From NCBI RefSeq assembly GCF_012395185.1, contig NZ_JAAZTU010000025.1, positions 1 through 64,000 on the forward strand: a DNA stretch of 64,000 nt, in the 5' to 3' direction. The stretch comes from Vibrio aestuarianus (GTDB lineage Bacteria; Pseudomonadota; Gammaproteobacteria; Enterobacterales; Vibrionaceae). This document shows positions 39,101 to 48,108 of the stretch, one piece after another. Each line of letters begins with the position of its first letter. Position 1 is the stretch's first letter. The notes below the pieces were generated by a model. That model had not been told where the DNA came from and did not search any database. It saw nothing but the letters and a program-made list of their open reading frames with translations. The position numbers were made by a program, and so were the translations under genes.

Positions 39101-39449
39101 AGCGCTCTCTCACTCTAGATGCCGCTCATTTAACTAAAAAATAGTTTAATGATTCAACTAATCGCGTAAAAATTTGATGAAAGTTAATATTCTTTCAAAA
39201 TTTTTTTGTTATATTGGCCCAATATCGCTATCCTTTGCAGACCCTCAATCTCATTGTTGCTGTTATTTAGCATTTAGGCAACTCCGAGATGAATTCTGCA
39301 AGGAATGCACCGACTGATTTTACTCAAAAAGTCACGTCTCATTATACGGAAATTCAAGTTTTATTGACCAAGATTAGTAGCACTCCGTAAAGGTTGGACT
39401 ATTCTTGAGAATGATTTTTATCTTAACCGATTATTACAGGTAGTCACAC
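39101..39449. other. yfbV-ackA intergenic region (349 bp)
   Basis: AT-rich, containing the divergent promoters. TTATATTGG near 39210 could be a -10. A 33-codon open frame (39289-39390, ATG to TAA) lies in the probable ackA leader, but it has only a weak ribosome site and no recognisable product. Confidence 0.35.
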
Positions 39450-40646
39450 ATGTCTAAGCTAGTTTTAGTTTTAAACTGCGGTAGTTCTTCTCTTAAATTC
39501 GCTGTTGTTGATGCAGAATCAGGTGCAGAGCACCTATCAGGCCTTGCTGAATGTCTTCACCTTCCTGAAGCACGCATCAAGTGGAAACTTGATGGTAAAC
39601 ATGAAGCTCAATTGGGCGAAGGTGCAGCACACGAAGAAGCACTAGCGTTCATGGTTGAAACTATTCTTGCTTCTAAGCCTGAACTTGCAGCCGATATTGC
39701 AGCCGTTGGTCACCGTGTTGTTCACGGTGGTGAACAATTTACTGCTTCAGCACTGATCTCTGATGAAGTACTGCAAGGTATTGAAGATGCAGCGAACTTC
39801 GCACCACTTCATAACCCAGCGCACATCATCGGCATTAAAGCGGCTCAAAAATCATTTCCAAATCTAAAAAATGTTGCCGTTTTTGACACAGCATTCCACA
39901 CAACAATGCCTGAAGAAGCATACCTATACGCGTTACCGTACAACCTATACAAAGATCACGGTATTCGTCGCTATGGCGCACACGGTACTTCTCACCTATT
40001 CATTGCTCGTGAAGCGGCTGAGCGTTTAGGTAAACCAGCTAATGAAGTAAACATCATTAACTGCCACCTAGGTAACGGTGCGTCTGTTTGTGCTATTAAA
40101 AATGGTCAATCAGTTGATACGTCTATGGGCCTAACTCCACTAGAAGGTCTTGTAATGGGTACTCGTTGTGGCGATCTTGACCCTGCGGTAATGTTCCATT
40201 TACATGACAAATTAGGTATGAGTGTTGCTGAAATCAACACAATGTTCACTAAAGAGTCTGGCCTCTTAGGTCTTACTGGTGTGACTTCTGATTGCCGTTT
40301 CGTTGAAGATAACTACGGTACTAAAGAAGAAGCTACACGTGCGATGGACGTATTCTGTCACCGCCTAGCTAAGTACGTAGCTGGCTACACGGCTTCTATG
40401 GAAGGTCGTCTAGATGCTATCGTCTTCACTGGTGGTATCGGTGAAAACTCTGCACCAATTCGCGAAATGGTTCTAAACCGTTTAGCTATCTTCGGTATCG
40501 AAGTGGATGGTGAAGCTAACCTTAAAGCTCGTTTCGGCGGCGAAGGTGTTATCACAACAGAGAACAGCCGCATCCCTGCAATGGTTATCTCTACTAATGA
40601 AGAGCTAGTCATCGCTGAAGATACCGCTCGTCTAACAGGTCTTTAA
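39450..40646 (+). CDS. ackA: Acetate kinase AckA
   Basis: 398 residues. Interconverts acetate plus ATP and acetyl phosphate. Family motifs: [17 protein letters not shown] at the N-terminus, [28 protein letters not shown] and the C-terminal [14 protein letters not shown]. Codon usage is strongly biased (many CGT, GGT and CTA), as for a highly expressed gene. A strong terminator lies directly after it, so pta is probably read mainly from its own promoter. Confidence 0.97.
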   Translation: MSKLVLVLNCGSSSLKFAVVDAESGAEHLSGLAECLHLPEARIKWKLDGKHEAQLGEGAAHEEALAFMVETILASKPELAADIAAVGHRVVHGGEQFTASALISDEVLQGIEDAANFAPLHNPAHIIGIKAAQKSFPNLKNVAVFDTAFHTTMPEEAYLYALPYNLYKDHGIRRYGAHGTSHLFIAREAAERLGKPANEVNIINCHLGNGASVCAIKNGQSVDTSMGLTPLEGLVMGTRCGDLDPAVMFHLHDKLGMSVAEINTMFTKESGLLGLTGVTSDCRFVEDNYGTKEEATRAMDVFCHRLAKYVAGYTASMEGRLDAIVFTGGIGENSAPIREMVLNRLAIFGIEVDGEANLKARFGGEGVITTENSRIPAMVISTNEELVIAEDTARLTGL

Positions 40647-40654
40647 TTGACTTT

Positions 40655-40685
40655 CTGGCTAACTCCTCGAGTTAGCCAGTTTTTT
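40655..40685 (+). terminator. Rho-independent terminator after ackA
   Basis: CTGGCTAACTC-CTC-GAGTTAGCCAG followed by six T. Strong and perfectly paired, only eight bases after the ackA stop. Confidence 0.9.
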
Positions 40686-40742
40686 ACCGAGGCTCAACAA
40701 ATAATTCCTACTACTGGTAATGTTGAGCTTTGTTCCTTTTGT

Positions 40743-40762
40743 AATCTAATCTCGATTAGATT
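40743..40762. promoter_or_regulatory. Perfect dyad upstream of pta
   Basis: AATCTAATC-TC-GATTAGATT: nine-base arms, two-base centre, 28 bases before the pta ATG. It has the form of a dimeric regulator site; the regulator is unknown. A larger imperfect hairpin (GCTCAACA 40692-40699 with TGTTGAGC 40721-40728) lies just upstream. Confidence 0.5.
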
Positions 40763-40790
40763 GATTTCAATAGTTTGAGGTACTCTACTC

Positions 40791-42935
40791 ATGTCCCGTA
40801 CTATTATGCTTATCCCTATTAGCGCTGGTGTTGGTCTTACTAGCGTAAGCATGGGTGTCCTTCGCGCAATGGAGCGTAAAGGCGTTAGCGTTTCTTTTTA
40901 TAAGCCAATTGCACAACCACGTTCTGGTGGCGATCAACCTGATCTTACCTCTACCATTATCGGCCGTAACAGCGATATCAAAATTGCTGAACCAATGATG
41001 ATGTCAGCCGCTGAAGCCTTAATCGGTAGCGAGAAGATGGATGTGTTGCTTGAAACGGTCGTTGAACGTTACAACCACATTAATAAAGTTTCAGAAGTAA
41101 CGCTGATTGAAGGTCTAGTACCAACTCGTAAACACCCATTTGCTAACCAAGTAAACGCTGAAATTGCGAAAACTCTGGGTGCTGAAATTGTGTTTGTGGC
41201 CACCCCAGGTACGGATAATCCAACTCAGTTGAAAGAACGCATTGAAGTGGCGTGCTCAAACTTTGGCGGAACAAAGAATAAGAACATTTCTGGCGTTATC
41301 ATTAACAAGCTCAATGCACCTGTTGATGATGCAGGTCGTACTCGTCCTGATCTATCAGAAATCTTTGATGATGCAGACAGTGCCAAGCAAGCTAACCTTG
41401 AAGTGATGCAAATCTTCAACTCTAGCCCAATTCGTGTGCTAGGTTGCGTGCCTTGGAGCATCGACTTAATCGCGACTCGCGCTATCGATATGGCCAAGCA
41501 CCTTAATGCAGAAATCATTAATGAAGGTGAAATCAAAACACGCCGTATTAAGAGCATCACATTCTGTGCGCGCTCTCTACCGCACATGATTGAGCACTTC
41601 AAACCAGGCTCTCTGCTAGTCACTTCAGCTGACCGTCCTGACGTTATCGTTGCGGCCTCTCTAGCGGCTATGAACGGCGTAGAAATCGGTGCGGTATTGC
41701 TAACCGGTGGCTATGATATTCCAAAAGAAATCGCTGACCTGTGCAAACCTGCATTTGAAAGTGGCTTGCCAATTTTCAAAGCACAAGGCAACACATGGCA
41801 AACTTCACTAAACCTACAAAGCTTTAGTCTAGAAGTTCCAGCTGATGATAAAGAGCGTATTGAGTTCATCAACGATCACGTTGCAAGCCACATTGATGGT
41901 CCTTGGATTAACTCTTTATCTGAAGGCACGCAAGGCATTCGTCGCCTAAGCCCACCCGCATTCCGTTACCAATTAACAGAATACGCTCGTCGTGCAGGCA
42001 AGCGCATTGTTCTTCCTGAAGGTGATGAGCCACGTACAGTGAAAGCTGCAGCTATCTGTGCTGAACGCGGTATTGCTACTTGTGTACTTCTTGGTAACCC
42101 AGAAGAAATCCGCCGCGTTGCGGCTCAGCAAGGTGTTGAGCTAGGCGCTGGTGTTGAGATTATCGATGCCGATTCAGTACGCGAAAATTACGTAGCACGC
42201 TTAGTTGAACTTCGCGGCGCGAAAGGCATGACTGAAGTCGTTGCTCGTGAAAAACTGCAAGATTCAGTATTCCTTGGCACAATGATGCTTGAAGCGAATG
42301 AAGTTGATGGCCTAGTTTCTGGTGCAGTACATACCACTGCAAATACCATTGTACCGCCATTCCAAATCATCAAGACGGCACCGAATGCATCGATCGTATC
42401 TTCGATCTTCTTCATGCTACTGCCTGATCAAGTATTGGTTTACGGCGACTGTGCAATCAACCCAGATCCAAATGCTGAGCAATTGGCTGAAATCGCGATT
42501 CAATCTGCAGATTCAGCAGCAGCATTCGGTATCGACCCACGTGTTGCGATGATTTCATACTCAACTGGTGAGTCTGGTAAAGGCGCAGATGTTGATAAAG
42601 TACGTGAAGCTACTCGCATTGCTCAAGAGAAACGTCCTGATCTTATCATTGACGGTCCTCTACAATACGACGCCGCAATCATGGAAAACGTAGCAGCTTC
42701 TAAAGCACCAAATTCTCCAGTAGCAGGTAAAGCAACGGTATTCGTATTCCCAGACCTAAACACGGGTAATACAACCTACAAAGCGGTACAACGTTCAGCA
42801 GACCTTGTTTCTATTGGTCCAATGCTGCAAGGTATGCGCAAACCTGTCAATGACTTGTCTCGTGGCGCATTGGTTGACGATATTGTTTACACTATCGCCC
42901 TAACCGCTATTCAGGCTGGACAAGAAACTAAATAA
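40791..42935 (+). CDS. pta: Phosphate acetyltransferase Pta (long form)
   Basis: 714 residues, the long enteric type. An N-terminal BioD-like P-loop-type domain ([20 protein letters not shown]), a central DRTGG domain (about 225-340), and a C-terminal catalytic domain with [20 protein letters not shown] and [20 protein letters not shown]. It converts acetyl-CoA and phosphate to acetyl phosphate, the substrate of AckA. The highly biased codon use matches ackA. Followed by a perfect bidirectional terminator. Confidence 0.97.
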   Translation: MSRTIMLIPISAGVGLTSVSMGVLRAMERKGVSVSFYKPIAQPRSGGDQPDLTSTIIGRNSDIKIAEPMMMSAAEALIGSEKMDVLLETVVERYNHINKVSEVTLIEGLVPTRKHPFANQVNAEIAKTLGAEIVFVATPGTDNPTQLKERIEVACSNFGGTKNKNISGVIINKLNAPVDDAGRTRPDLSEIFDDADSAKQANLEVMQIFNSSPIRVLGCVPWSIDLIATRAIDMAKHLNAEIINEGEIKTRRIKSITFCARSLPHMIEHFKPGSLLVTSADRPDVIVAASLAAMNGVEIGAVLLTGGYDIPKEIADLCKPAFESGLPIFKAQGNTWQTSLNLQSFSLEVPADDKERIEFINDHVASHIDGPWINSLSEGTQGIRRLSPPAFRYQLTEYARRAGKRIVLPEGDEPRTVKAAAICAERGIATCVLLGNPEEIRRVAAQQGVELGAGVEIIDADSVRENYVARLVELRGAKGMTEVVAREKLQDSVFLGTMMLEANEVDGLVSGAVHTTANTIVPPFQIIKTAPNASIVSSIFFMLLPDQVLVYGDCAINPDPNAEQLAEIAIQSADSAAAFGIDPRVAMISYSTGESGKGADVDKVREATRIAQEKRPDLIIDGPLQYDAAIMENVAASKAPNSPVAGKATVFVFPDLNTGNTTYKAVQRSADLVSIGPMLQGMRKPVNDLSRGALVDDIVYTIALTAIQAGQETK

Positions 42936-42962
42936 TTTTTAGATTTTGGTTTAACCAATGAC

Positions 42963-42997
42963 AAAAGCCCTCAAGGTTAACCTTGAGGGCTTTTTTT
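42963..42997. terminator. Bidirectional terminator between pta and yqjG
   Basis: AAAAGCCCTCAAGG-TTAA-CCTTGAGGGCTTTT, a perfect palindrome with a T-run on the plus strand and A-run upstream. Confidence 0.9.
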
Positions 42998-43039
42998 CAA
43001 GCTGATCACTTAATTACTGTGAGTGGTATAACGTGGTAT

Positions 43040-43990
43040 TTATATCGCGATACTCTCGCGACCATGCGGACTTTCTAAATCCAATTCAGGGCCTGCGGGC
43101 ACCACTCGAGTTGGGTTGATCCCGCTGTGACTGAAATAATAGTGACGTTTAATATGGTAAAAATCGGTACTTTCTTTCACTCCAGAAACTTGGTATAGCT
43201 CTTTTAAGTAACCATTGAGGTACTTATAATCAGCAATGCGCTTTTTATTGCATTTAAAGTGACCAACATAAACTGCATCAAAGCGTATCAATGTAGTGAA
43301 TAAACGCCAATCCGCTTCTGTGATCTGACCTCCCACCAAATAACGATGAGTCGCTAGGTGGCTATCCACCTTATCAAGAGCAGCAAAAAGCGATTGATAC
43401 GCTTCTTCATAAGCCTCTTGTGTGGTTGCAAAACCACAACGATATACCCCATTATTGATATTAGGATAAATATAATCATTCCATTCATCGATAGCTGCAC
43501 GCAAAGCGTCAGGGTAATAGTCCTGTTGATTCCCCGTCAGTTGATCAAATGCACTGTTAAACATACGAATAATTTCAGACGATTCGTTACTCACAATCGT
43601 GTTGGTTTTTTTATCCCATAAAACGGGAACGGTTACCCTACCTGTATAATCCACTTTTGCTTGGGTATAAATTTGGTGTAAACGAGTATAGCCATATAAC
43701 GGCTCTGGAATACCAAAGCACCAGCCCTCGCTAAGCATGTCTGGGCATACAATGGTGACATCGATATGTTGTGTTAATCCTTTTAACTCACGAAAAATCA
43801 GCGTGCGGTGTGCCCATGGACAGGCAAGAGAAACATAGAGATGATAGCGACCTGATTCTGGCTGATATAGCGCATCCGGTTTATTTTCTATCCAGCTACG
43901 AAAACCTGCATCTTCACGGATAAATTTACCGTTGCTCGCCTTGGTATCGTACCAAACATCATGCCACACACCTTGCACTAACTTTCCCAT
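43040..43990 (-). CDS. yqjG: Glutathionyl-hydroquinone reductase (YqjG/Xi-class GST)
   Basis: 316 residues. Xi-class glutathione transferase reducing glutathionyl-hydroquinones. The catalytic cysteine is Cys57 in YVSLACPWAHRTLIFREL. The family block IPEPLYGYTRLHQIY, VPVLWDKKTNTIVSNESSEI and the C-terminal helical domain with FDAVYVGHFKCNKKRI are all present. Cytoplasmic. It lies between pta and opp as in V. cholerae and may help detoxify quinones. Confidence 0.93.
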   Translation of the reverse strand: MGKLVQGVWHDVWYDTKASNGKFIREDAGFRSWIENKPDALYQPESGRYHLYVSLACPWAHRTLIFRELKGLTQHIDVTIVCPDMLSEGWCFGIPEPLYGYTRLHQIYTQAKVDYTGRVTVPVLWDKKTNTIVSNESSEIIRMFNSAFDQLTGNQQDYYPDALRAAIDEWNDYIYPNINNGVYRCGFATTQEAYEEAYQSLFAALDKVDSHLATHRYLVGGQITEADWRLFTTLIRFDAVYVGHFKCNKKRIADYKYLNGYLKELYQVSGVKESTDFYHIKRHYYFSHSGINPTRVVPAGPELDLESPHGRESIAI

Positions 43991-44112
43991 GATTCACCCT
44001 CTTAATATCGCTGCTTTATCATCCCATTATAGAGACCACAGTACAGGGCAAAACCCGACTCGATTGATCTTGTCATTCAAAAAATTCGAACAGATCTTTG
44101 GTCGACTAGAAT

Positions 44113-44146
44113 AAAAAAAGCGCGACCCAAACAAGGAGCCGCGCTT
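44113..44146 (-). terminator. Terminator of the opp operon
   Basis: On the minus strand AAGCGCG...CGCGCTT with additional inner pairing (GGCTCC/GGGTC region), followed by seven T, 21 bases past the oppF stop. Confidence 0.8.
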
Positions 44147-44166
44147 ATGCCCGTCACAGGCTGAAT

Positions 44167-45159
44167 TTACATGTCAACATGCAAGCATGAAACAGCATGG
44201 ACATCACTGCCTTTAATCTGAGGCTTTTGTTGCGCACAAAGGTCCGTTGCTTGAGGACAGCGAGTTCTGAATACACAACCAGATGGTGGGTTAATTGGCG
44301 ACGGTAAATCGCCTTCCAACATTTGGATTTTCTTCGAACGCTCTAGTTTTGGATCAGGAATCGGTACCGCCGACATCAACGCCTTGGTGTAAGGGTGTGA
44401 TGGGTTAGCAAACAACGCCTCTGAAGTACCGAGTTCAACTGCATTACCTAAGTACATCACCAATACACGGTCTGAAATATGTTTCACTACCGATAAATCA
44501 TGAGCGATGAAAACTAAACTCAGGCCGAGCTCTTTTTGTAGCTCTTTAAGCAAGTTAACCACCTGCGCCTGAATCGATACATCAAGCGCCGAGACTGGTT
44601 CATCACAAATGATCATTTTCGGGTTCAGGATAAGTGCACGCGCGATACCAATACGCTGGCATTGACCACCTGAAAATTCATGCGGATAACGGTTAATCAC
44701 ATTAGGTAACAGACCAACTTTAGCCATCATCTCTTTAACGCGATCTTTCACCTCTTGCTTAGAAAGCTCTGGGTAAAACGTTTGTAGCGGTTCAGCGATA
44801 ATATCGCCAACCGTCATTCGCGGGTTTAATGAGGCAAGTGGATCTTGGAAAATCATCTGAATTTGCTTACGTGTCTGACGACGTTCAACTTCTTTCATTT
44901 TAGTCAGGTCATCACCCAACCAAACGACTTCGCCTTCTGTCGCTTCAACTAAACCGATAATGGCACGAGCAAACGTGGATTTACCACAGCCTGACTCACC
45001 AACTACGCCTAATGTTTCGCCTTCGTATAGTCGGACATTAACACCATCCACCGCTTTTAAGTTTGACGGTTTAGACCAAGGCCAAGCCGATTTTGAGGCA
45101 ATATTAAAGTGAACTTTGAGATTCTTTACATCGAGTAATAATGGTTTTTGTACGCTCAT
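44167..45159 (-). CDS. oppF: Oligopeptide ABC transporter ATP-binding protein OppF
   Basis: 330 residues from ATG 45159, which overlaps the oppD stop (ATGA). An upstream TTG would add six residues. Walker A GVVGESGCGKSTFARAIIGL, signature FSGGQCQRIGIARALI, Walker B MIICDEPVSALD. The C-terminal oligopeptide-transporter extension holds cysteines (SGCVFRTRCPQATDLC) that bind an iron-sulfur cluster in some relatives. Works with OppD to drive peptide uptake. Last gene of oppABCDF. Confidence 0.96.
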   Translation of the reverse strand: MSVQKPLLLDVKNLKVHFNIASKSAWPWSKPSNLKAVDGVNVRLYEGETLGVVGESGCGKSTFARAIIGLVEATEGEVVWLGDDLTKMKEVERRQTRKQIQMIFQDPLASLNPRMTVGDIIAEPLQTFYPELSKQEVKDRVKEMMAKVGLLPNVINRYPHEFSGGQCQRIGIARALILNPKMIICDEPVSALDVSIQAQVVNLLKELQKELGLSLVFIAHDLSVVKHISDRVLVMYLGNAVELGTSEALFANPSHPYTKALMSAVPIPDPKLERSKKIQMLEGDLPSPINPPSGCVFRTRCPQATDLCAQQKPQIKGSDVHAVSCLHVDM

Positions 45160-46127
45160 TTTGTCCAAGCCTCCCAATCAGAAAAACAAGCACGCTGGCG
45201 GCCATCTGCAAATGGCAGCAACACGGGTGCTTCACGCTTACAACGGTCCGTTACACGATGGCAACGTTCTTGGTAAGGGCAACCTGGTGGTAAGCGCAGT
45301 AGGTTTGGTGGGTTACCTGGAATAGTTGGTAAGATTTCACCTTCCGTATCTAAACGAGGAATGGCTTTTAATAGGCCTTCAGCGTAAGGGTGGCTTGGGT
45401 TATAGAATATTTCATCAACAGAACCGTACTCCATCGTACGTCCTGCATACATCACCAACACTTTGTCACAAGAGCCAGCAACAACACCTAAATCATGAGT
45501 GATCATAATAATGGCAGTATTGAATTCACTCTTAAGTTCGTTCAACAGATCCATGATCTGTGCTTGAACTGTTACATCCAGTGCCGTTGTAGGCTCATCA
45601 GCAATCAGTAGTTTTGGACGACATAACAGCGCCATTGCAATCATCACACGTTGGCGCATACCACCTGAAAATTCATGTGGATACATAGTAATACGCTTGC
45701 GAGCTTCGGGGATCTTCACCGCTTCTAGCATGCGAACCGATTCTTCAAACGCTTCAGCTTTACCCATGCCTTTATGCAGCATGAGTACTTCCATCAATTG
45801 GTCACTTACCTTCATATAAGGGTTCAGTGACGTCATTGGGTCTTGGAAAATCATCGCTATTTGCTGAGCACGAACTTTGTTCAGTGCTTTTTCTGGCAAA
45901 TTAAGAATCTCATTTCCTTCAAATTTTGCACTACCGCTAATAATACCGTTCTTCGCCAGCAGTCCCATAATAGCAAATACCGTTTGCGATTTACCGGAAC
46001 CTGACTCACCTACGATACCTAAGGTTTCACCTTGATTCAGCGAGAAGTTTAAGTCGTTTACTGCGGTAACAATACCATCTTGAGTGGTAAATTCGACACG
46101 CAGATCTTTGACATCTAATAAGCTCAT
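45156..46127 (-). CDS. oppD: Oligopeptide ABC transporter ATP-binding protein OppD
   Basis: 323 residues. Walker A GIVGESGSGKSQTVFAIMGL, signature FSGGMRQRVMIAMALL, Walker B LLIADEPTTALD, and the C-terminal PPGCPYQERCHRVTDRCKRE extension. Pairs with OppF. It lies 23 bases after oppC on the same strand. Confidence 0.96.
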   Translation of the reverse strand: MSLLDVKDLRVEFTTQDGIVTAVNDLNFSLNQGETLGIVGESGSGKSQTVFAIMGLLAKNGIISGSAKFEGNEILNLPEKALNKVRAQQIAMIFQDPMTSLNPYMKVSDQLMEVLMLHKGMGKAEAFEESVRMLEAVKIPEARKRITMYPHEFSGGMRQRVMIAMALLCRPKLLIADEPTTALDVTVQAQIMDLLNELKSEFNTAIIMITHDLGVVAGSCDKVLVMYAGRTMEYGSVDEIFYNPSHPYAEGLLKAIPRLDTEGEILPTIPGNPPNLLRLPPGCPYQERCHRVTDRCKREAPVLLPFADGRQRACFSDWEAWTK

Positions 46128-46150
46128 ATTGCTTTCCTTAATACTTTTAA

Positions 46151-47059
46151 TTATCTGTCTTTAGGATCCAGCGCATCGCGCAGACCATCACCAACATAGT
46201 TAAAGCAGAACAGGGTGACCACCATGAATGCTGCTGGGAACGACAGTTGCCAAATTGCAACCTCCATCGTATTTGCGCCTTCTTGTAGCAATGCCCCCCA
46301 GCTTGTCATTGGCTCTTGCACACCAAGACCAAGGAAAGATAAGAATGATTCAGTCAAAATCATACTTGGAACCAGTAGTGTTGAATAAACCGCAACAATA
46401 CCCAAAACGTTTGGCACTATATGACGAGTAATGATTTTCCATTTACTCACACCACAGACATGTGCCGCTTCAATGAACTCTTTACTACGTAAGCTCAACG
46501 TTTGACCACGCACAATACGCGCCATATCGAGCCAAGCGATGGCACCAATAGCGACGAAGATCAGGACAATATTGCGCCCGAAGAAAGTCACTAAGACAAT
46601 CACCAAGAACATGAACGGGATTGCGTACAGAATTTCAAGAATACGCATCATGATACGGTCAACACGGCCACCAATAAAACCGGAAGCGGCGCCATATAAA
46701 GTACCAATCAGTACCGCAACCAATGCACCCATTACCCCAACTAGTAACGAAATACGTCCACCAACCAAAGTACGCACATACAAGTCGCGCCCGAGCGCAT
46801 CTGTACCAAATAAGTGCTCCATAGAAGGCGCTGCGTGCATTGAATACCAGTCGGTATCTTCATAGGTATAAGCTGAGAACATTGGCAGGAAGAATACCGC
46901 CAAGGTAATTAATAATAAGATGAACAAACTCACCATCGCCGCTTTATTACGCATAAAACGGATACGAGCATCTTGCCATAAACTGCGACCCTCAATTTCC
47001 AGACTTGCTGAAAATTTCTCAATCGCTTCTAAATTTTCTTTTTTCGTTAACATAACCAT
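46151..47059 (-). CDS. oppC: Oligopeptide ABC transporter permease OppC
   Basis: 302 residues. The N-terminal cytoplasmic stretch ends in SLWQDARIRFMRNKAAMVSL, followed by six membrane helices. The permease coupling motif is in RIVRGQTLSLRSKEFIEAAH and the C-terminus FNYVGDGLRDALDPKDR is typical. An in-frame ATG two codons later (47053) is an alternative start. It lies nine bases after the oppB stop. Confidence 0.95.
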   Translation of the reverse strand: MVMLTKKENLEAIEKFSASLEIEGRSLWQDARIRFMRNKAAMVSLFILLLITLAVFFLPMFSAYTYEDTDWYSMHAAPSMEHLFGTDALGRDLYVRTLVGGRISLLVGVMGALVAVLIGTLYGAASGFIGGRVDRIMMRILEILYAIPFMFLVIVLVTFFGRNIVLIFVAIGAIAWLDMARIVRGQTLSLRSKEFIEAAHVCGVSKWKIITRHIVPNVLGIVAVYSTLLVPSMILTESFLSFLGLGVQEPMTSWGALLQEGANTMEVAIWQLSFPAAFMVVTLFCFNYVGDGLRDALDPKDR

Positions 47060-47068
47060 ACGTCCCTG

Positions 47069-47989
47069 TTAGTAGCGAATTTTAGGATCGATATAAGCGA
47101 GCAAAATATCCACAATCGCATTGAATATGATAAATAAGAAACCAATGAGAATAGTGACACCCATGACCAACGAATAGTCACGGTTAAATGCAGCATTAAC
47201 GAATAACTTACCGATACCAGGCAAGCCAAAAATCGTTTCGATAACAACAGAACCGGTAATGATGCCGACAAATGCAGGTCCCATATAAGAAACCACAGGT
47301 AACATGGCTGGCTTTAAGGCGTGTTTGATGATGATATAGCCGTAACTCAGACCTTTAGCGCGCGCGGTACGGATAAAGTTACTGTTGAGCGTTTCAATCA
47401 TCGAACCACGAGTAATACGCGCAAAAGTCGCAACGTATAACATCGACATACCAATGACGGGCAGTGCCATATAGGCAAAGGAGCCATCCTTCCATCCCCC
47501 CGCAGGGAACCAACCTAGATTAATCGAAAATATGTAGATAAGGACTGGCGCCAGCACAAAGGAAGGCATCACCACCCCGAGCATAGCGGTCGCCATGATC
47601 GAATAGTCAAGCCAGGTATTTTGCTTCAACGCAGCAATCGTACCGACCGACACCCCCATAATGACGGTAAAAATAAACGCAGCAAAGCCGACCTTGGCTG
47701 ACACAGGAAGTGCATCAGCAACCAGTTCATTTACTGTAAAATCTTTATATTTAAAAGAAGGTCCAAAATCGCCTTGCAATATATTGGTCAAGTACGTGAG
47801 GTACTGTTCTGACACTGGCTTATCTAAGCCATATTTTGCGTTGATGTTGGCGACAACTTCAGGTGGTAATGTACGTTCGCTTGAAAACGGGCTACCCGGA
47901 GCAAAACGCATGAGAAAGAAAGATACCGTGATCAATACCAACAGGGTTGGGATCGCTTCAAATATCCTTTTTGCGATGAATTTAAGCAT
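47069..47989 (-). CDS. oppB: Oligopeptide ABC transporter permease OppB
   Basis: 306 residues, six membrane helices. Starts MLKFIAKRIFEAIPTLLVLI; the coupling loop is ITRGSMIETLNSNFIRTARA and the C-terminal motif DILLAYIDPKIRY is characteristic. It forms the membrane channel with OppC. Separated from oppA by 119 bases holding a hairpin, so its expression is probably lower than that of oppA. Confidence 0.95.
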   Translation of the reverse strand: MLKFIAKRIFEAIPTLLVLITVSFFLMRFAPGSPFSSERTLPPEVVANINAKYGLDKPVSEQYLTYLTNILQGDFGPSFKYKDFTVNELVADALPVSAKVGFAAFIFTVIMGVSVGTIAALKQNTWLDYSIMATAMLGVVMPSFVLAPVLIYIFSINLGWFPAGGWKDGSFAYMALPVIGMSMLYVATFARITRGSMIETLNSNFIRTARAKGLSYGYIIIKHALKPAMLPVVSYMGPAFVGIITGSVVIETIFGLPGIGKLFVNAAFNRDYSLVMGVTILIGFLFIIFNAIVDILLAYIDPKIRY

Positions 47990-48023
47990 AAACTCACTCT
48001 TTCAGTCTGTGACAATTAAAATT

Positions 48024-48075
48024 AAAAAGACGCTGCATGTACATTCTTATCAGTTGATAAATACATGCAGTGTCT
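48024..48075 (-). terminator. oppA-oppB intercistronic hairpin, possible attenuating terminator
   Basis: On the minus strand AGACACTGCATGTA pairs with TACATGCAGCGTCT (one mismatch), followed by TTTTTAATTTT. It lies 34 bases after the oppA stop. It is likely to reduce read-through into oppBCDF or protect the oppA messenger. Confidence 0.65.
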
Positions 48076-48108
48076 GTAGTCATTATATTTTTATAAGCGT
48101 AAGTTGAA

